Origin: Planctomycetota bacterium
GTDB lineage: Bacteria > Planctomycetota > B15-G4 > JADJEK01
Direction of reading: 5' to 3'
Assembly: GCA_016709145.1 (NCBI GenBank)
Contig: JADJEK010000001.1
Span: forward strand, 1,054,001-1,118,000
DNA: 64,000 nt
The number at the start of each line of letters is the position of its first letter. Positions within the stretch are counted from its first letter, which is position 1. Below the pieces are notes generated by a model that saw only the letters and a program-made list of their open reading frames with translations, did no database searches and was not told the origin of the DNA. Shown in pieces: positions 1 through 10,600 of the stretch. The position numbers were made by a program, and so were the translations under genes.

Positions 1-114
1 GAAGAACAGCAGCGCTTTGAAGATCCGGCCTTGGACCAACTGTCCGAGGCCAGGAATGAAGACCGTACACAGCGCCGCGATGACGTTGCCGGCCGAGCCT
101 TGCTTGCCACCCAT
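1..114 (-). CDS. Small membrane protein, N-terminal part only
   Basis: This gene starts at ATG 114 and runs off the left edge, so only 38 residues are visible. A strong ribosome binding site (GGAGGAG) lies about 7 bases before the ATG. The visible part has a short polar start, then a hydrophobic stretch containing the motif PGLGQLVQGR and the beginning of a second hydrophobic run. The PGLGQ-x-x-G pattern is common in small bacterial membrane proteins of unknown function (TM2-like or DUF6677-like families). Function is not assigned; the rest of the gene would be needed to name the family. Confidence 0.6.
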   Translation of the reverse strand, partial: MGGKQGSAGNVIAALCTVFIPGLGQLVQGRIFKALLFF

Positions 115-203
115 GGGAGCTCCTCCGTGTCGAGCGGAGGGATGATGGCGATGCGCGCTCAGCGCGCAATGGCGTGGTCACTGCGAATGCTCGATGCGAA
201 TGC

Positions 204-962
204 TCAATGCGATTGGACGAGGAACTCGCGCAACTCGCATCCGCGCGGGACGTCGCCGCGTGCGGCGCGCGCGAACAACTCGGCCAGAACACCTTCGAAC
301 GGCTCGGCGCTGAGCAACACGAGCCAGCGCTCGGACGCGCTCGGCGTGATCTCGCGATCGAGCGGCAGCAGCGTCTCCTCGTTCGGGTTCAACTGCAGCG
401 TGAGGTGGTCGGACTCGACCATCTCGACGATCAGCTTCCCGTCGACGACGCGGGCGAGCGCAGCATGCGCGGGGCGAGCCGTCGTCACGAGCACGCGGCG
501 CGTGCCTTCCTCGGACAGTGAGCGCATCTCTTCGCCACTGCCACTGGCGATCCGGGCGTGCGAACCGAGAAGGGCTCCGCCCAGGGTTCCGGCGAGTCCG
601 AATGCTGCGACGAGGATCGCGGCCGCGGCGGCCAGCACGATGAATCCACGCAGTGCGGGTGCGGGCGGCTCTTCGACGTCGTCGTCGGGAACCGCGAGCG
701 CGGGCAACGCTCGTTCGATGGCACTCGCGCCAGCGATCAACTGACGCGCGAGCGCTTGCCGCTGCCAGGGTTCGCGGATGCGACCCTGCGCGAGCGCGGC
801 GACGTCGACGCGGTCGGGCGCGTCGGCGTCTTTCGCGAGAGCTCGCTCCGAGCGGAACAGCTCGGAGCTTCGGTACTGATCGAACAAGCGTGCAAGCCGC
901 GGGTCCAAGGGAGCATCCTCTTCGGGCTCAGGAGCACGTGGCGTGTTGGGCGACGACGTCAC
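204..962 (-). CDS. Single-pass membrane protein, probable anti-sigma partner
   Basis: The 252-residue product has a polar N-terminal part of about 100 residues, one clear membrane segment (about residues 106-130, rich in Ala/Leu/Val) and an outer domain of about 120 residues. It starts at GTG 962, overlapping the TGA of the upstream sigma-factor gene as GTGA, so the two are translationally coupled. This topology and position are typical of membrane anti-sigma factors. However, I do not see the usual HxxxCxxC zinc anti-sigma motif in the N-terminal part, so the anti-sigma role is inferred from gene order only. The outer part shows no motif I recognise. Confidence 0.7.
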   Translation of the reverse strand: MTSSPNTPRAPEPEEDAPLDPRLARLFDQYRSSELFRSERALAKDADAPDRVDVAALAQGRIREPWQRQALARQLIAGASAIERALPALAVPDDDVEEPPAPALRGFIVLAAAAAILVAAFGLAGTLGGALLGSHARIASGSGEEMRSLSEEGTRRVLVTTARPAHAALARVVDGKLIVEMVESDHLTLQLNPNEETLLPLDREITPSASERWLVLLSAEPFEGVLAELFARAARGDVPRGCELREFLVQSH

Positions 963-1726
963 GACTCGGCCTCCGCGCTGGAACGTCCGAGGTCGGAGTC
1001 GGGGGCCATCGCTTCCGGGGCCAGCGACGCGAGCCGCTTGCGCAGGAACGCGATTCCGAGGGCATAGTCTCGCTTCATGGTGCGCACGCTGGGGCCAAGG
1101 CCCGCGAGGTTCTCGTAGGTGCGATGTTCGATGAGTCGCGCGCGAACGACGAGCGCCGCACGCGGATGTTGTTCGGCGAGTTCGAGCAAGGCCTGATGCA
1201 CCATTCCGGCGATTTCACCGTCGAGGCTCGCCGCATCGGGTGCCGCGCACATCGACGCCGCCATTTCCCACTCCTCGCCGAGTGCTGCGGGCTCTCGACG
1301 CAGGAGGAACGACTGGCAGGCGGGGTCCAGCGCGCGAGGATCGGACACCGCGTCCAATCGACGGTGCGTCCACGGATGGCCGAGCTTCAGGCACAGTCCC
1401 GAGTACGGCGCGAAATGCCGGCAATTGCCGCAGCGGATGCGTCCGAGCTCGCGGCGTTCAGCGCTGATCGCGCAGCGGACCGCGGTCCGTCGCAAATAGG
1501 CGAGGAACGGCCGCAGTCCGCGGCCGAAACCGCCGGAGCGGATCTCCTCATCGGCCAGCAGTTGGTGCGAGACGTCGTTCACGAGGTCGTCCGGGTCGAT
1601 CAGGGAGCGCGGTCGGTGCGCGAGGTACCGACGCGAGAACTCGGCCAGATGTTCCTTGAGGTAGCAGGCCGACCGTCCGAGGAACCCGTCGAGCGCGAGC
1701 GGTGGGTTCACTGCCGCGGTCGACAT
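959..1726 (-). CDS. ECF-like RNA polymerase sigma factor with a four-cysteine insert
   Basis: The 255-residue product looks like a two-domain sigma factor. Residues about 15-95 resemble region 2 (a helical block with IDPDDLVNDV and a basic helix FLAYLRRTAVR), and residues about 172-235 resemble region 4, with a helix-turn-helix-like segment (YENLAGLGPSVRTMKRDY). Between them sits CxxCxxF at 99-105, GLC at 110-112 and CQSF at 137-140. This C-x2-C-x2-F...G-x-C...C-x2-F pattern is seen in small metal or Fe-S binding motifs. I chose ATG 1726 because region 2 follows soon after; the frame is open to 1918, with another ATG at 1798, and none of the starts has a good ribosome binding site. The next gene overlaps by four bases. 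Confidence 0.7.
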   Translation of the reverse strand: MSTAAVNPPLALDGFLGRSACYLKEHLAEFSRRYLAHRPRSLIDPDDLVNDVSHQLLADEEIRSGGFGRGLRPFLAYLRRTAVRCAISAERRELGRIRCGNCRHFAPYSGLCLKLGHPWTHRRLDAVSDPRALDPACQSFLLRREPAALGEEWEMAASMCAAPDAASLDGEIAGMVHQALLELAEQHPRAALVVRARLIEHRTYENLAGLGPSVRTMKRDYALGIAFLRKRLASLAPEAMAPDSDLGRSSAEAES

Positions 1727-2071
1727 CGGCGTGGGCGTCGACGGCCGCGGTGGACGTCCTGGCACCAGGAGTGACGCAGGCTCGCCGCCTTCGACCATGG
1801 CGCAGCCCGCACCCGTGCGTCGATGGTGGACGCACGAGAAGCACGGCGGGTGGTCGACGAGGGACGACGGGATCGGAGCCACGACCGCATTCTGCCCGGG
1901 ACTTGGGCAAGCGGCCAAGAACGGCCGCAGCGCGCGGGAGGGGCCGTGAAGAATGCGATCGCGTCGAGAGCTTCGTGGACGGCCGGATCCACGCCGAGCC
2001 CGAGGCCGAGGCCTCGAACGAATCGGAGGTCGGACCGAGTCCGATCCGATCCCCGGATCGCCCCCGGTACG
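1727..2071. other. Intergenic stretch upstream of the sigma-factor gene
   Basis: This stretch holds the upstream region of the sigma-factor gene and the 3' side of the S41 peptidase gene, both on the minus strand. The sigma-factor frame stays open as far as 1918, so the protein may be up to 64 residues longer. I see no other convincing gene, promoter or terminator here. Confidence 0.5.
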
Positions 2072-3565
2072 TCAATCGCGCGGCTGGACCGCATGGTCTT
2101 CGATCCAGCGCTGCGCGCGCTCGAGGACCACGTCACGACCGGCGACGATGTCGTCCGCCGTGGGCTTCACGTCGATGTCGGGCACCACGCCGCGCGGGTC
2201 GCTCGCATCGCCGTTCGCACGCACGTAACGCGCGGTCGAAGTGCGAACGTTGAGTCCGCTGCGGGGGAGATCGAATGGGAACACCTCGCCGAACGCGTTG
2301 GGCGACTCCGCGGTCTCCTCGCCGATCAACGTCGCGAGGTCGTAGTCCTCGACCGCGTTCGCGAGCATCAGCGCCGACGAGAACGTCTGCGGTCCGATCA
2401 AGAACACGACCGGCCCGTCGAAGCGCAGGTCGTTCTCGCGCGGCGCGATCTCGTCGGCTTGCTCGAACACGGCGATCGAGCCTTCGTCGGCACCGAAATA
2501 GCGCCGCGTGGTCCCGTGGAACCACTGCAGCGGCAGCCATCGGATCGTCGGGTGCGCAAAGCTCTTCATGAAGCGCTTGTACGGTGCGCTGACTTTCCAC
2601 TCCTTGCGCGCACACGCGCGGTACGGAGTGCTCGTCACGAAGGACAACAGTTCGTCGCCGAGTTGCGAGTTGCCGCCGCCGTTCTCGCGCAGATCGACGA
2701 TGAGTCCGCGCGCGGACTTCTCGCGCATGCGAGAAAACGTCGCGCGGCAGAACTCCTCGAAGCGCGGCAGGTCGTCCATGGCGCGGAAGTCGAGCCGAAC
2801 GACGCGACCGTCGAGCCAACTCGCGTCATAGTCCGCGTAGCGCTGCGGTGCCTGGCCATCCTGGCGATCGGCGAAACGCGCGTACGGCTGCCCTGCGAGC
2901 GTGTGCTCCGTCGCGGTCGAACTGCCCGGTTCGAACACCATCACGCGGAATGGCGGTCGAATGCCGGCGCTCCAGAGCTGCACGTGCAAGCTCTCCAGCA
3001 CGATCGCTTCCCGCAGCGGAGCGGATCCCGCCGTCGCACGTCCGAGGTCGGCGACGATCTCTTCGATCGGACGACCCTGGACCGCGACGATCAGCGAACG
3101 CGGTGCGATCGGCGTGATCGCCTCGTCCTTGCCGACGACGTGTCGCACCACGACGACCCCGCCTTGATCGCGCCGTACGAGCAGGGGGAACAAACGCTCG
3201 CCACCACGATCGACGTCGCGCGACCACTCTTCCTGCAAGAAGCCGGCGCTGGTGTGGGCATCCCCGAGCAACGCGATCAGGCCTGCGAGGCGCCGATGGA
3301 ACTTGCGCCGCGTCGACGTCGACGCCGGATCGGCGAAGATCGCGGCGACTTCGGCCTCGATGCGCTCCTTCGGCGTCCGTGCGTACGGATCCGGGTGGAC
3401 TTCCTCGATGCGTTCGATCGCGAAGCGCAAGTCGTGCTCGACGTCCTGCGCGGACAACGGCAGATCGAGCCGCTCGTCGGCCACGATCTCGTGGAACGGC
3501 GGGGTCTGGACCAGCGTCGAGCAACCGGAGAACGCGAGCGCGAGCGCGGCGCAGATCGCACGCAT
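2072..3565 (-). CDS. S41-family serine peptidase, lipoprotein
   Basis: The 497-residue product begins with a lipoprotein signal (hydrophobic run, lipobox FSGC, lipidated Cys15). The middle and C-terminal parts resemble the S41 (C-terminal processing/tricorn-like) protease family: a segment GLIVDLRENGGGNS, then GPQTFSSALM with the likely nucleophile at Ser396 or Ser397, then GEETAESPNAFGE. An N-terminal helical part with a GDAHT motif precedes this, as in many S41 proteins. It should act outside the cytoplasmic membrane on protein substrates. It starts 11 bases after the dehydrogenase stop codon on the same strand, so the two are probably cotranscribed, though no functional link is obvious. 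Confidence 0.8.
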   Translation of the reverse strand: MRAICAALALAFSGCSTLVQTPPFHEIVADERLDLPLSAQDVEHDLRFAIERIEEVHPDPYARTPKERIEAEVAAIFADPASTSTRRKFHRRLAGLIALLGDAHTSAGFLQEEWSRDVDRGGERLFPLLVRRDQGGVVVVRHVVGKDEAITPIAPRSLIVAVQGRPIEEIVADLGRATAGSAPLREAIVLESLHVQLWSAGIRPPFRVMVFEPGSSTATEHTLAGQPYARFADRQDGQAPQRYADYDASWLDGRVVRLDFRAMDDLPRFEEFCRATFSRMREKSARGLIVDLRENGGGNSQLGDELLSFVTSTPYRACARKEWKVSAPYKRFMKSFAHPTIRWLPLQWFHGTTRRYFGADEGSIAVFEQADEIAPRENDLRFDGPVVFLIGPQTFSSALMLANAVEDYDLATLIGEETAESPNAFGEVFPFDLPRSGLNVRTSTARYVRANGDASDPRGVVPDIDVKPTADDIVAGRDVVLERAQRWIEDHAVQPRD

Positions 3566-3576
3566 CGGCGTCGACC

Positions 3577-4662
<1,086 letters not shown>

Positions 4663-4722
4663 CGCTGCGCTCCGAATCCTGTCGTGGGCGACTCGACTCC
4701 GCGTTGGTGCGGACGCGTGTCT

Positions 4723-4738
4723 TTGCATCGCAATGCAA
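4723..4738. promoter_or_regulatory. Inverted repeat between divergent dehydrogenase and ABC genes
   Basis: A perfect inverted repeat, TTGCAT-cgca-ATGCAA, lies 60 bases upstream of the dehydrogenase start and 87 bases upstream of the ABC ATPase start, in the only intergenic space between these divergent genes. It is A/T-richer than its surroundings and could be an operator. No regulator gene is adjacent, so this is inference. Confidence 0.35.
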
Positions 4739-4809
4739 GGCCCGGTGAAGAATCGGGAGACTATACCGTGCCGTCGCCAACGGCAAAAACCCCCGAGGAA
4801 CGGCTCCGC

Positions 4810-5706
4810 GTGACCGACTTCGCGTTCGAAACTCGTTCGCTCCGCAAGCGATACGGCGACCAACCCGCGCTCGACGGCGTCGATCTGACCCTTGGTCGGG
4901 GTGAGGTCCTCGGCTTCGTCGGACCCAATGGTGCGGGCAAGTCGACCTTCATCAAGGCTTTGCTGGGACTGGTGTTGCCGACGTCGGGGTCGGCGATGGT
5001 CCTGGGGATGTCGGTCGCGAGGGAGGCCAGTTCGATCCGCGCGCGCATCGGCTACGTGCCGGGTGATCTCGGCGTCTACCGGAACTGGACCGCCGAGGAC
5101 TTCCTCGCGTTCTGCATCGGCTTCCATCCGCGCGGCGATCTGTCGCGGGCACGGGAGCTCGCACGGTCGATGGAGTTACCCCTGCGCGCGCGCGTGCGGA
5201 CGTATTCGACCGGCATGCGGCAGAAGCTCGCGATCGCGCAGGCGTTGAGCGTGCACGCCGAACTGCTGTTGCTCGACGAACCGACTCGCGGGCTCGATCC
5301 GACCAGTCAGTTGGAGTTCCGCGACCTCGTCCGCGCCGCGCAACGCAAGGGGGCCGCGGTGTTGCTGTCGTCGCACATCCTCGCGGAGATCGAGTCGATG
5401 TGCGATCGCCTGGTCTTCATCGACCGCGGTCGGCTCATCGATGCAGCGACGATCGACACGCTTCGTGCGCGCTGGCGTGGGCACGTCTACGTCGAGACGA
5501 ACGGCTCGGACCTCGAGATGGCCACGGACCTGCCGCAAGGCACGCGCGTCGTGCGCGCCGGTCCGGGCTTCCGCGTGTCGTTCGAGGGCGACCCGAAACC
5601 CGTGCTCGAAGCCCTGATCGCACGTGGGCTGTCGGCCATCGAATACAACCGGCCGACGCTCGAGGACCTCTACCGCGAGCTGTACACGCGGGAGAGTGCG
5701 CGATGA
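4810..5706 (+). CDS. ABC transporter ATP-binding protein
   Basis: The 298-residue product is an ABC ATPase of the ABC-2 (drug/polymer exporter, CcmA-like) type. Walker A is GPNGAGKST, the signature is YSTGMRQKL, Walker B is LLLLDEPTRGLD, and the switch histidine is in SSHIL. A C-terminal domain of about 80 residues follows, as in NatA/CcmA-type exporters. It energises the permease encoded next. The start is GTG 4810, with GAGGA ten bases upstream; an in-frame GTG at 4768, with GGGAG eight bases upstream, is a possible earlier start. The stop overlaps the permease start (ATGA). Substrate cannot be told from sequence. Confidence 0.9.
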   Translation: MTDFAFETRSLRKRYGDQPALDGVDLTLGRGEVLGFVGPNGAGKSTFIKALLGLVLPTSGSAMVLGMSVAREASSIRARIGYVPGDLGVYRNWTAEDFLAFCIGFHPRGDLSRARELARSMELPLRARVRTYSTGMRQKLAIAQALSVHAELLLLDEPTRGLDPTSQLEFRDLVRAAQRKGAAVLLSSHILAEIESMCDRLVFIDRGRLIDAATIDTLRARWRGHVYVETNGSDLEMATDLPQGTRVVRAGPGFRVSFEGDPKPVLEALIARGLSAIEYNRPTLEDLYRELYTRESAR

Positions 5707-6479
5707 TGCTGCGCCGCATCCTGCGCGACGACGCCTGGAAGATCGCCGCGTACACGACCGTCCTGGTCGGGAACGTCGTCGCGACCGTGCTCGCGTATCC
5801 GACGTTCAAGTCGAACATCACCGCGATCGTGAACCTGATCCCGAACTTCGCGACGTTCCTGAAAGCGGTGCTGACCGGCGCCGGCGCCGACAAGTTCGCC
5901 GTGTTCGTCGCGCTCAATCACTTCTTCAAGGGCGCGAACGTCATCGGCCCCGCGGCCGCGATCATCCTCGCGCTCGGCACGATCGTCCGGGAAGTCGAGA
6001 TCGGCACGATCGGCCTGCTGCTGTCGCGTCCGATCTCGCGTACGCGCATCCTGCTCTCGTTCGCCGCCACCCATCTGCTCGAGCTGACGCTGCCGCTGTT
6101 CCTCGTCGCTGCAATGACGCCGTGGCTGTGCGAACACTTGATCGACGAGACCGTGCCGCTCGCGCCGTTGATGTACGCGTCGCTGCACGCTTCGATCTTC
6201 ATCGCGATGGTCTACGCGTTCGCGCTGCTGCTCGCGGTCGTGCTGGTGGAACAGTTGCGACTGGCGGCGATCGCGGGCGGCCTCTGCATCGTCAGCTTCA
6301 TGCTCTACTTCGTGAACCAGACGCTGCCGTGGTCGATCTACGTACTGTCGTCGGTGCCGATGTACGTCGACCTCGCGAGCGGCAAGGCGATGCCGTGGGG
6401 GGCGTTCTCCGTATGCGCGGGCACGACGGCCGCGCTTCTGTTCGCCGCGGTCGTCGTGTTCCGACGCAAGGACTACTGA
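5703..6479 (+). CDS. ABC-2 type transporter permease
   Basis: The 258-residue product is a hydrophobic protein with about six membrane segments, as expected for an ABC-2 permease subunit. The first segment lies near residues 16-32; others are spread through the protein, ending with one just before the basic tail VVVFRRKDY. A cytoplasmic loop holds LLLSRPISRTRILLS, a pattern typical of this family between membrane segments. The start overlaps the ATPase stop codon by four bases, so the two form a coupled exporter operon. It converges on the secreted-protein gene at 6517, with only 37 bases between the stops. Confidence 0.85.
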   Translation: MMLRRILRDDAWKIAAYTTVLVGNVVATVLAYPTFKSNITAIVNLIPNFATFLKAVLTGAGADKFAVFVALNHFFKGANVIGPAAAIILALGTIVREVEIGTIGLLLSRPISRTRILLSFAATHLLELTLPLFLVAAMTPWLCEHLIDETVPLAPLMYASLHASIFIAMVYAFALLLAVVLVEQLRLAAIAGGLCIVSFMLYFVNQTLPWSIYVLSSVPMYVDLASGKAMPWGAFSVCAGTTAALLFAAVVVFRRKDY

Positions 6480-6516
6480 ACGGTCTGGCGCTCGTGGCGG
6501 TGCTTCGATGCGTCGC

Positions 6517-7296
6517 TCAACCGCGCTTCTGGTTCTCGAACTGCGCGAGGCGCTGCTGCGCCTGCTCGCGCAAGTCGTCTTGCGCCGGCAGCAACTCGAG
6601 CGCGCGCTTCTGGACCTTGATCGCGTCGGCGACGTGACCGTTCCTGAACAGCGCGAGCGCGAAGGTGTCGAGCACGCGCGGTTCGCGGAGCTCCGTCGCT
6701 TCCGACGCGATGCGCGCCAGTCGCAGTGCGTTGCGCGCGTGCGAGGCCGTCGCGTCCTTCTGTTGCAACAGGTCGAAGGCCACGTTGTTCATGTCGGCGA
6801 CGACCTCGTTGCCCAGACGGATCGGCAGCGAGCCGGCCCATGCTGCGAACGCGACGTCGAGCACGTACGACGAGCCGTCGGCCGAGCTCGTGATCGTGAA
6901 GGTCGGACGCGCCGAGTACGCGGCACTCTCGGATTCGGCACCCAGCGTGACCATGTCGCCGTCCGCTCCGAGTCGGATCGTCAGACCCGACGCGCTGATC
7001 GCGAGCGCAATCGAATGCGAGCCCGCGCCGAGGAACGCCGTGCCGATCGCGATCGGCGCGCTCGACTCGAGCGTCGCGACGTGCATCAGGTGCTTGTCGT
7101 TCAACGTCGCGAGCAGCTTCGGGTCGGCCGCGATCTTCGCCAGCTCGGCCCGCGGCAACGCGCGCGCGTTCGATTCGACCGCGACCACGTCGACACCGTC
7201 GACGCGCAATGCGGAGCGCAACGAGACCTGCGGCTTCGCAGGACTCTGACCAAGCGGTAGGGACGCGAGCAGGACGAGGGCGAAGGCGAACGACAT
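6517..7296 (-). CDS. Secreted protein of unknown function, TPR-like C-terminus
   Basis: The 259-residue product starts with a signal peptide (MSFAFALVLLASLPLG) preceded by a good ribosome binding site (AGGAG, 7 bases before ATG 7296). The central part is beta-rich, with segments such as GTAFLGAGSHSIALAIS and PTFTITSSADGS. The last 70 residues are helical and look like one or two tetratricopeptide repeats (ALALFRNGHVADAIKVQKRALEL). A DUF2911-like domain fused to TPR is a possible reading, but the match is weak and I do not assign a function. It is divergent from the first pentad-repeat gene. Confidence 0.7.
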   Translation of the reverse strand: MSFAFALVLLASLPLGQSPAKPQVSLRSALRVDGVDVVAVESNARALPRAELAKIAADPKLLATLNDKHLMHVATLESSAPIAIGTAFLGAGSHSIALAISASGLTIRLGADGDMVTLGAESESAAYSARPTFTITSSADGSSYVLDVAFAAWAGSLPIRLGNEVVADMNNVAFDLLQQKDATASHARNALRLARIASEATELREPRVLDTFALALFRNGHVADAIKVQKRALELLPAQDDLREQAQQRLAQFENQKRG

Positions 7297-7647
7297 ATGC
7301 GGTCTCCTGGAACGGCGCGCGCGGTCTCCGACCAACGCGCGAAACCCGGCGATTCGACGACAGTTCGTGCTGCCGCTGTATCGGCAAGAGTCCGCCGAAA
7401 CCGAAGTCGCTCGCGCACTTTTTTCATCAGGTCGACCACTCCCGCTCGCGCGTGTTCGCGCGAGGTCCGGACGGATCGTTCGGGTTTTTTCCTCAGGTTC
7501 GCTTCGCGCGACGGACGAACAAACGGCCCTCGACTGCCCACTCGGGAATCGGGATCGCCAGCGCGTTCGCGTGCGCCACGTCGCCCACGACCGCTCGAAC
7601 GAAACCAGACGATTGAGTCCTTCAACCGAACCGGAGACGAACTGACC
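7297..7647. other. Divergent intergenic region upstream of pentad-repeat gene
   Basis: This 351-base space separates two divergent genes for secreted proteins and should hold both promoters. It contains two T-runs (near 7420 and 7484) and a perfect 8-bp hairpin, CTCGCGCG-tgtt-CGCGCGAG at 7445-7464. I could not identify a promoter with confidence and see no gene here. Confidence 0.4.
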
Positions 7648-10600
7648 ATGAAGTTGACGCCCATCGCTCGACGCCTTCTGCTCGCGCTCGCGAGCGCCGG
7701 ACTCCTCACTGGTGCGGCACAAGCCGGCAAGGTGACGAGCTCGAACATCAAGAACGGGACGATCAAGAGCGTCGACATCGCGTCGCGCACGATTGCCGCG
7801 GACCGCATCGCCCTCGATGCGTTGACCTCCGCGGAAATCGCGGCTGGCGCCATCACGGCCTCGGAACTCGCCGATGACTCGGTCGACACCGCCGCGATCC
7901 AGGACGACGCTGTCACGAGCGCGAAGATCGCCGACGGCACGGTCGTCGCCGCCGACATCGCGGCCGACAGCATCGACGCTTCCGCGCTCGCCGCCGATTC
8001 CGTCGGAGCTTCCGAACTCGCCGACAACGCGGTCGACTCCGCCGCGATGCAGAGCGGCTCGGTCACGAGCGCGAAGATCGTCGACGGCACGATCGTCGCC
8101 GCCGACGTCGCCGCCGGCACGATCGACACGACGCGCGTCGCCGCCGACACGCTGACCTCGGGCTCGCTCGCCGCGGACTCGGTCGGTTCGTCCGAACTCG
8201 CCGACAGCGCGATCGACACCGCCGCCATCGCGAACGGCGCGGTCACGGCCGCCAAGCTCGCCGCCGACACCCTCGGCGACTCGAACGTCACCGACGACGC
8301 GCTGACGGCAGCCTCGCTGGCGTCGAACTCGGTCGGTTCGTCCGAACTCGCCGACAACGCGGTCGACACCGCCGCCATCGCGAACGGCGCGGTCACGGCC
8401 GCCAAGCTCGCCGCCGACACCCTCGGCGACTCGAACGTCACCGACGACGCGCTGACGGCAGCCTCGCTGGCGTCGAACTCGGTCGGCTCGGCCGAACTCG
8501 CCGACGATGCGGTCGACACCGCCGCCATCGCGAACGGCGCGGTCACCGGCGCAAAGCTCGCCGGCGACACGCTGGGTGACGCGAACGTGACCGACAACGC
8601 GCTGACCGCGGACTCGCTGAGCGCGGACTCGGTCGAGTCCTCGGAACTCGCCGACGACGCCGTCGACACCGCCGCCATCCAGAACAACGCCGTCACCACG
8701 GCGAAGGTCCTGGACGGCACGCTGGTCGCGGCCGACGTCGCCGCCGACGTGTTCGGTGACGGTCAGGTCACCGACGACGCGCTGACTGCCTCGTCGCTGG
8801 CGGCCGATTCGGTCGGCTCGTCCGAACTCGCCGACGACGCCGTCGACACCGCCGCGATGCAGAACGACGCGGTCACCACGGTGAAGATGGCGGACGGATC
8901 GGTCACCGCGGCCAAGATCGCGGCCGACATCATCACCGACGCGCACATCACCGACGATTCGCTCACCGCTTCGTCGCTGAACGCGAACTCGGTCGGCTCG
9001 TCCGAACTCGCCAATGGCGCGGTCGATACCGCCGCCATCGTCGACGCGGCCGTCACCACGGCCAAGATCGCGAACGACACGCTGACCGACTCCGACATCA
9101 CCGATGACTCGCTGACCTCCGCGTCGCTGAACGCGAACTCGGTCGGCTCGTCCGAGTTGGCCGACGACGCGGTCGACACCGCCGCCATCCAGAACGACGC
9201 CGTCACTTCGGCGAAGATCGCTGCGGGCACGGTCGTCGCGGCGGACCTCGCTGCGGACGTGCTCGGTGACGGTCAGGTCACCGACGACGCGCTGACCGCG
9301 GCTTCGCTCGCCGCGGACTCGGTCGGCTCGTCCGAGCTGGCCGACGACGCGGTCGACACCGCCGCCATCCAGGACGGCGCGGTCACCACGGCGAAGATCG
9401 CCGCGGGCACGGTCGTCGCGGCGGACCTCGCCGCGGACGTGCTCGGCGACGGTCAGGTCACCGACGACGCGCTGACCGCGGCCTCGCTGGCCGCGAACTC
9501 GGTCGGTTCGTCGGAACTCGCGAACGACGCGGTCGACACCGCCGCCATCCAGGACGACGCGGTCACCGGTGCGAAGATCGCGGCCGACACGCTGACCGAC
9601 GCGAACGTCACGGCGAACAGCCTGACGGCGGCGTCGCTCGCGGCCGACTCGGTCGAAGCCTCGGAGCTCGCGGACGGCGCGGTCGACACCGCCGCCATCC
9701 AGGACGACGCCGTCACGACGGCGAAGATCGCGGACGGCTCGGTCGGCACGGCCGACATGGGCAACGACGTGCTCGGCGACGCGCAGATGACCGACGACGG
9801 CCTCACGGCTTCGTCGCTCGCGGCCGACTCGGTCGAAGCTTCGGAGCTCGCGGACAATGCGGTCGACACCGCGGCGATCCAGAACAGCGCGATCACCGGT
9901 GCGAAGCTCGCCAGCGGGTTCATCAACGACTCGTACGTCGTCGACGACTCGATCAGCGCGGCCTCGCTCGCCGCCAGCTCGGTCGGTTCGTCCGAACTCG
10001 CGGACGGAGCGGTCGACACCGGCGCTCTGCAGGACGAAGCGGTCACGAGCGCGAAGATCGCGGACGGCTCGGTCCAGTACGTCGACGTCGACGTCACGAA
10101 CGCCGGCTGGACCACGCTCGGCTTCTCGGACGGTCTGCGCGCCGGTTCGTTGACGGTCGGCGGCGTGACGATGTCGAGCGACTCGAACATGAGCATGCTC
10201 GTCGACTCGGACAACGACGACTCGAACTCGACGACGGACGCGGCCTTCGAGGTGCGCCATGCGACGAGCACGGGCACGCAGGGCCTGTTCCGCGTGCGTG
10301 AGAACGGCAACCTGGACCAGCTCGGCACCACGCTGTCGGGCAGCCAGACGTTCGACATCGCCGAGTTCTTCCCCTCGACCGGCACGCTCGAGCCCGGTGA
10401 CGTCGTCGTCGCCGACGCCGGCTCGCTGGTCCCGGGCACGGTGATGCGTTCGAGCCAGGCGTACCAGAGCACGGTGATCGGCATCGTCACGACGAAGCCA
10501 GGCATCATCCTCGGTGGCGGTTTCTCGGACGAGGCGTTCTTTCCCGAACTGTGCGCCGCGGAGCGCGCCGCTCTGGTCGCCGGCGACGTCGCGCTCGCGC

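Noticed and set aside
7800..10080. Possible CRISPR array because of regular spacing
   Set aside because: The repeats are in-frame coding repeats of 150/180 bp without short direct repeats and unique spacers.
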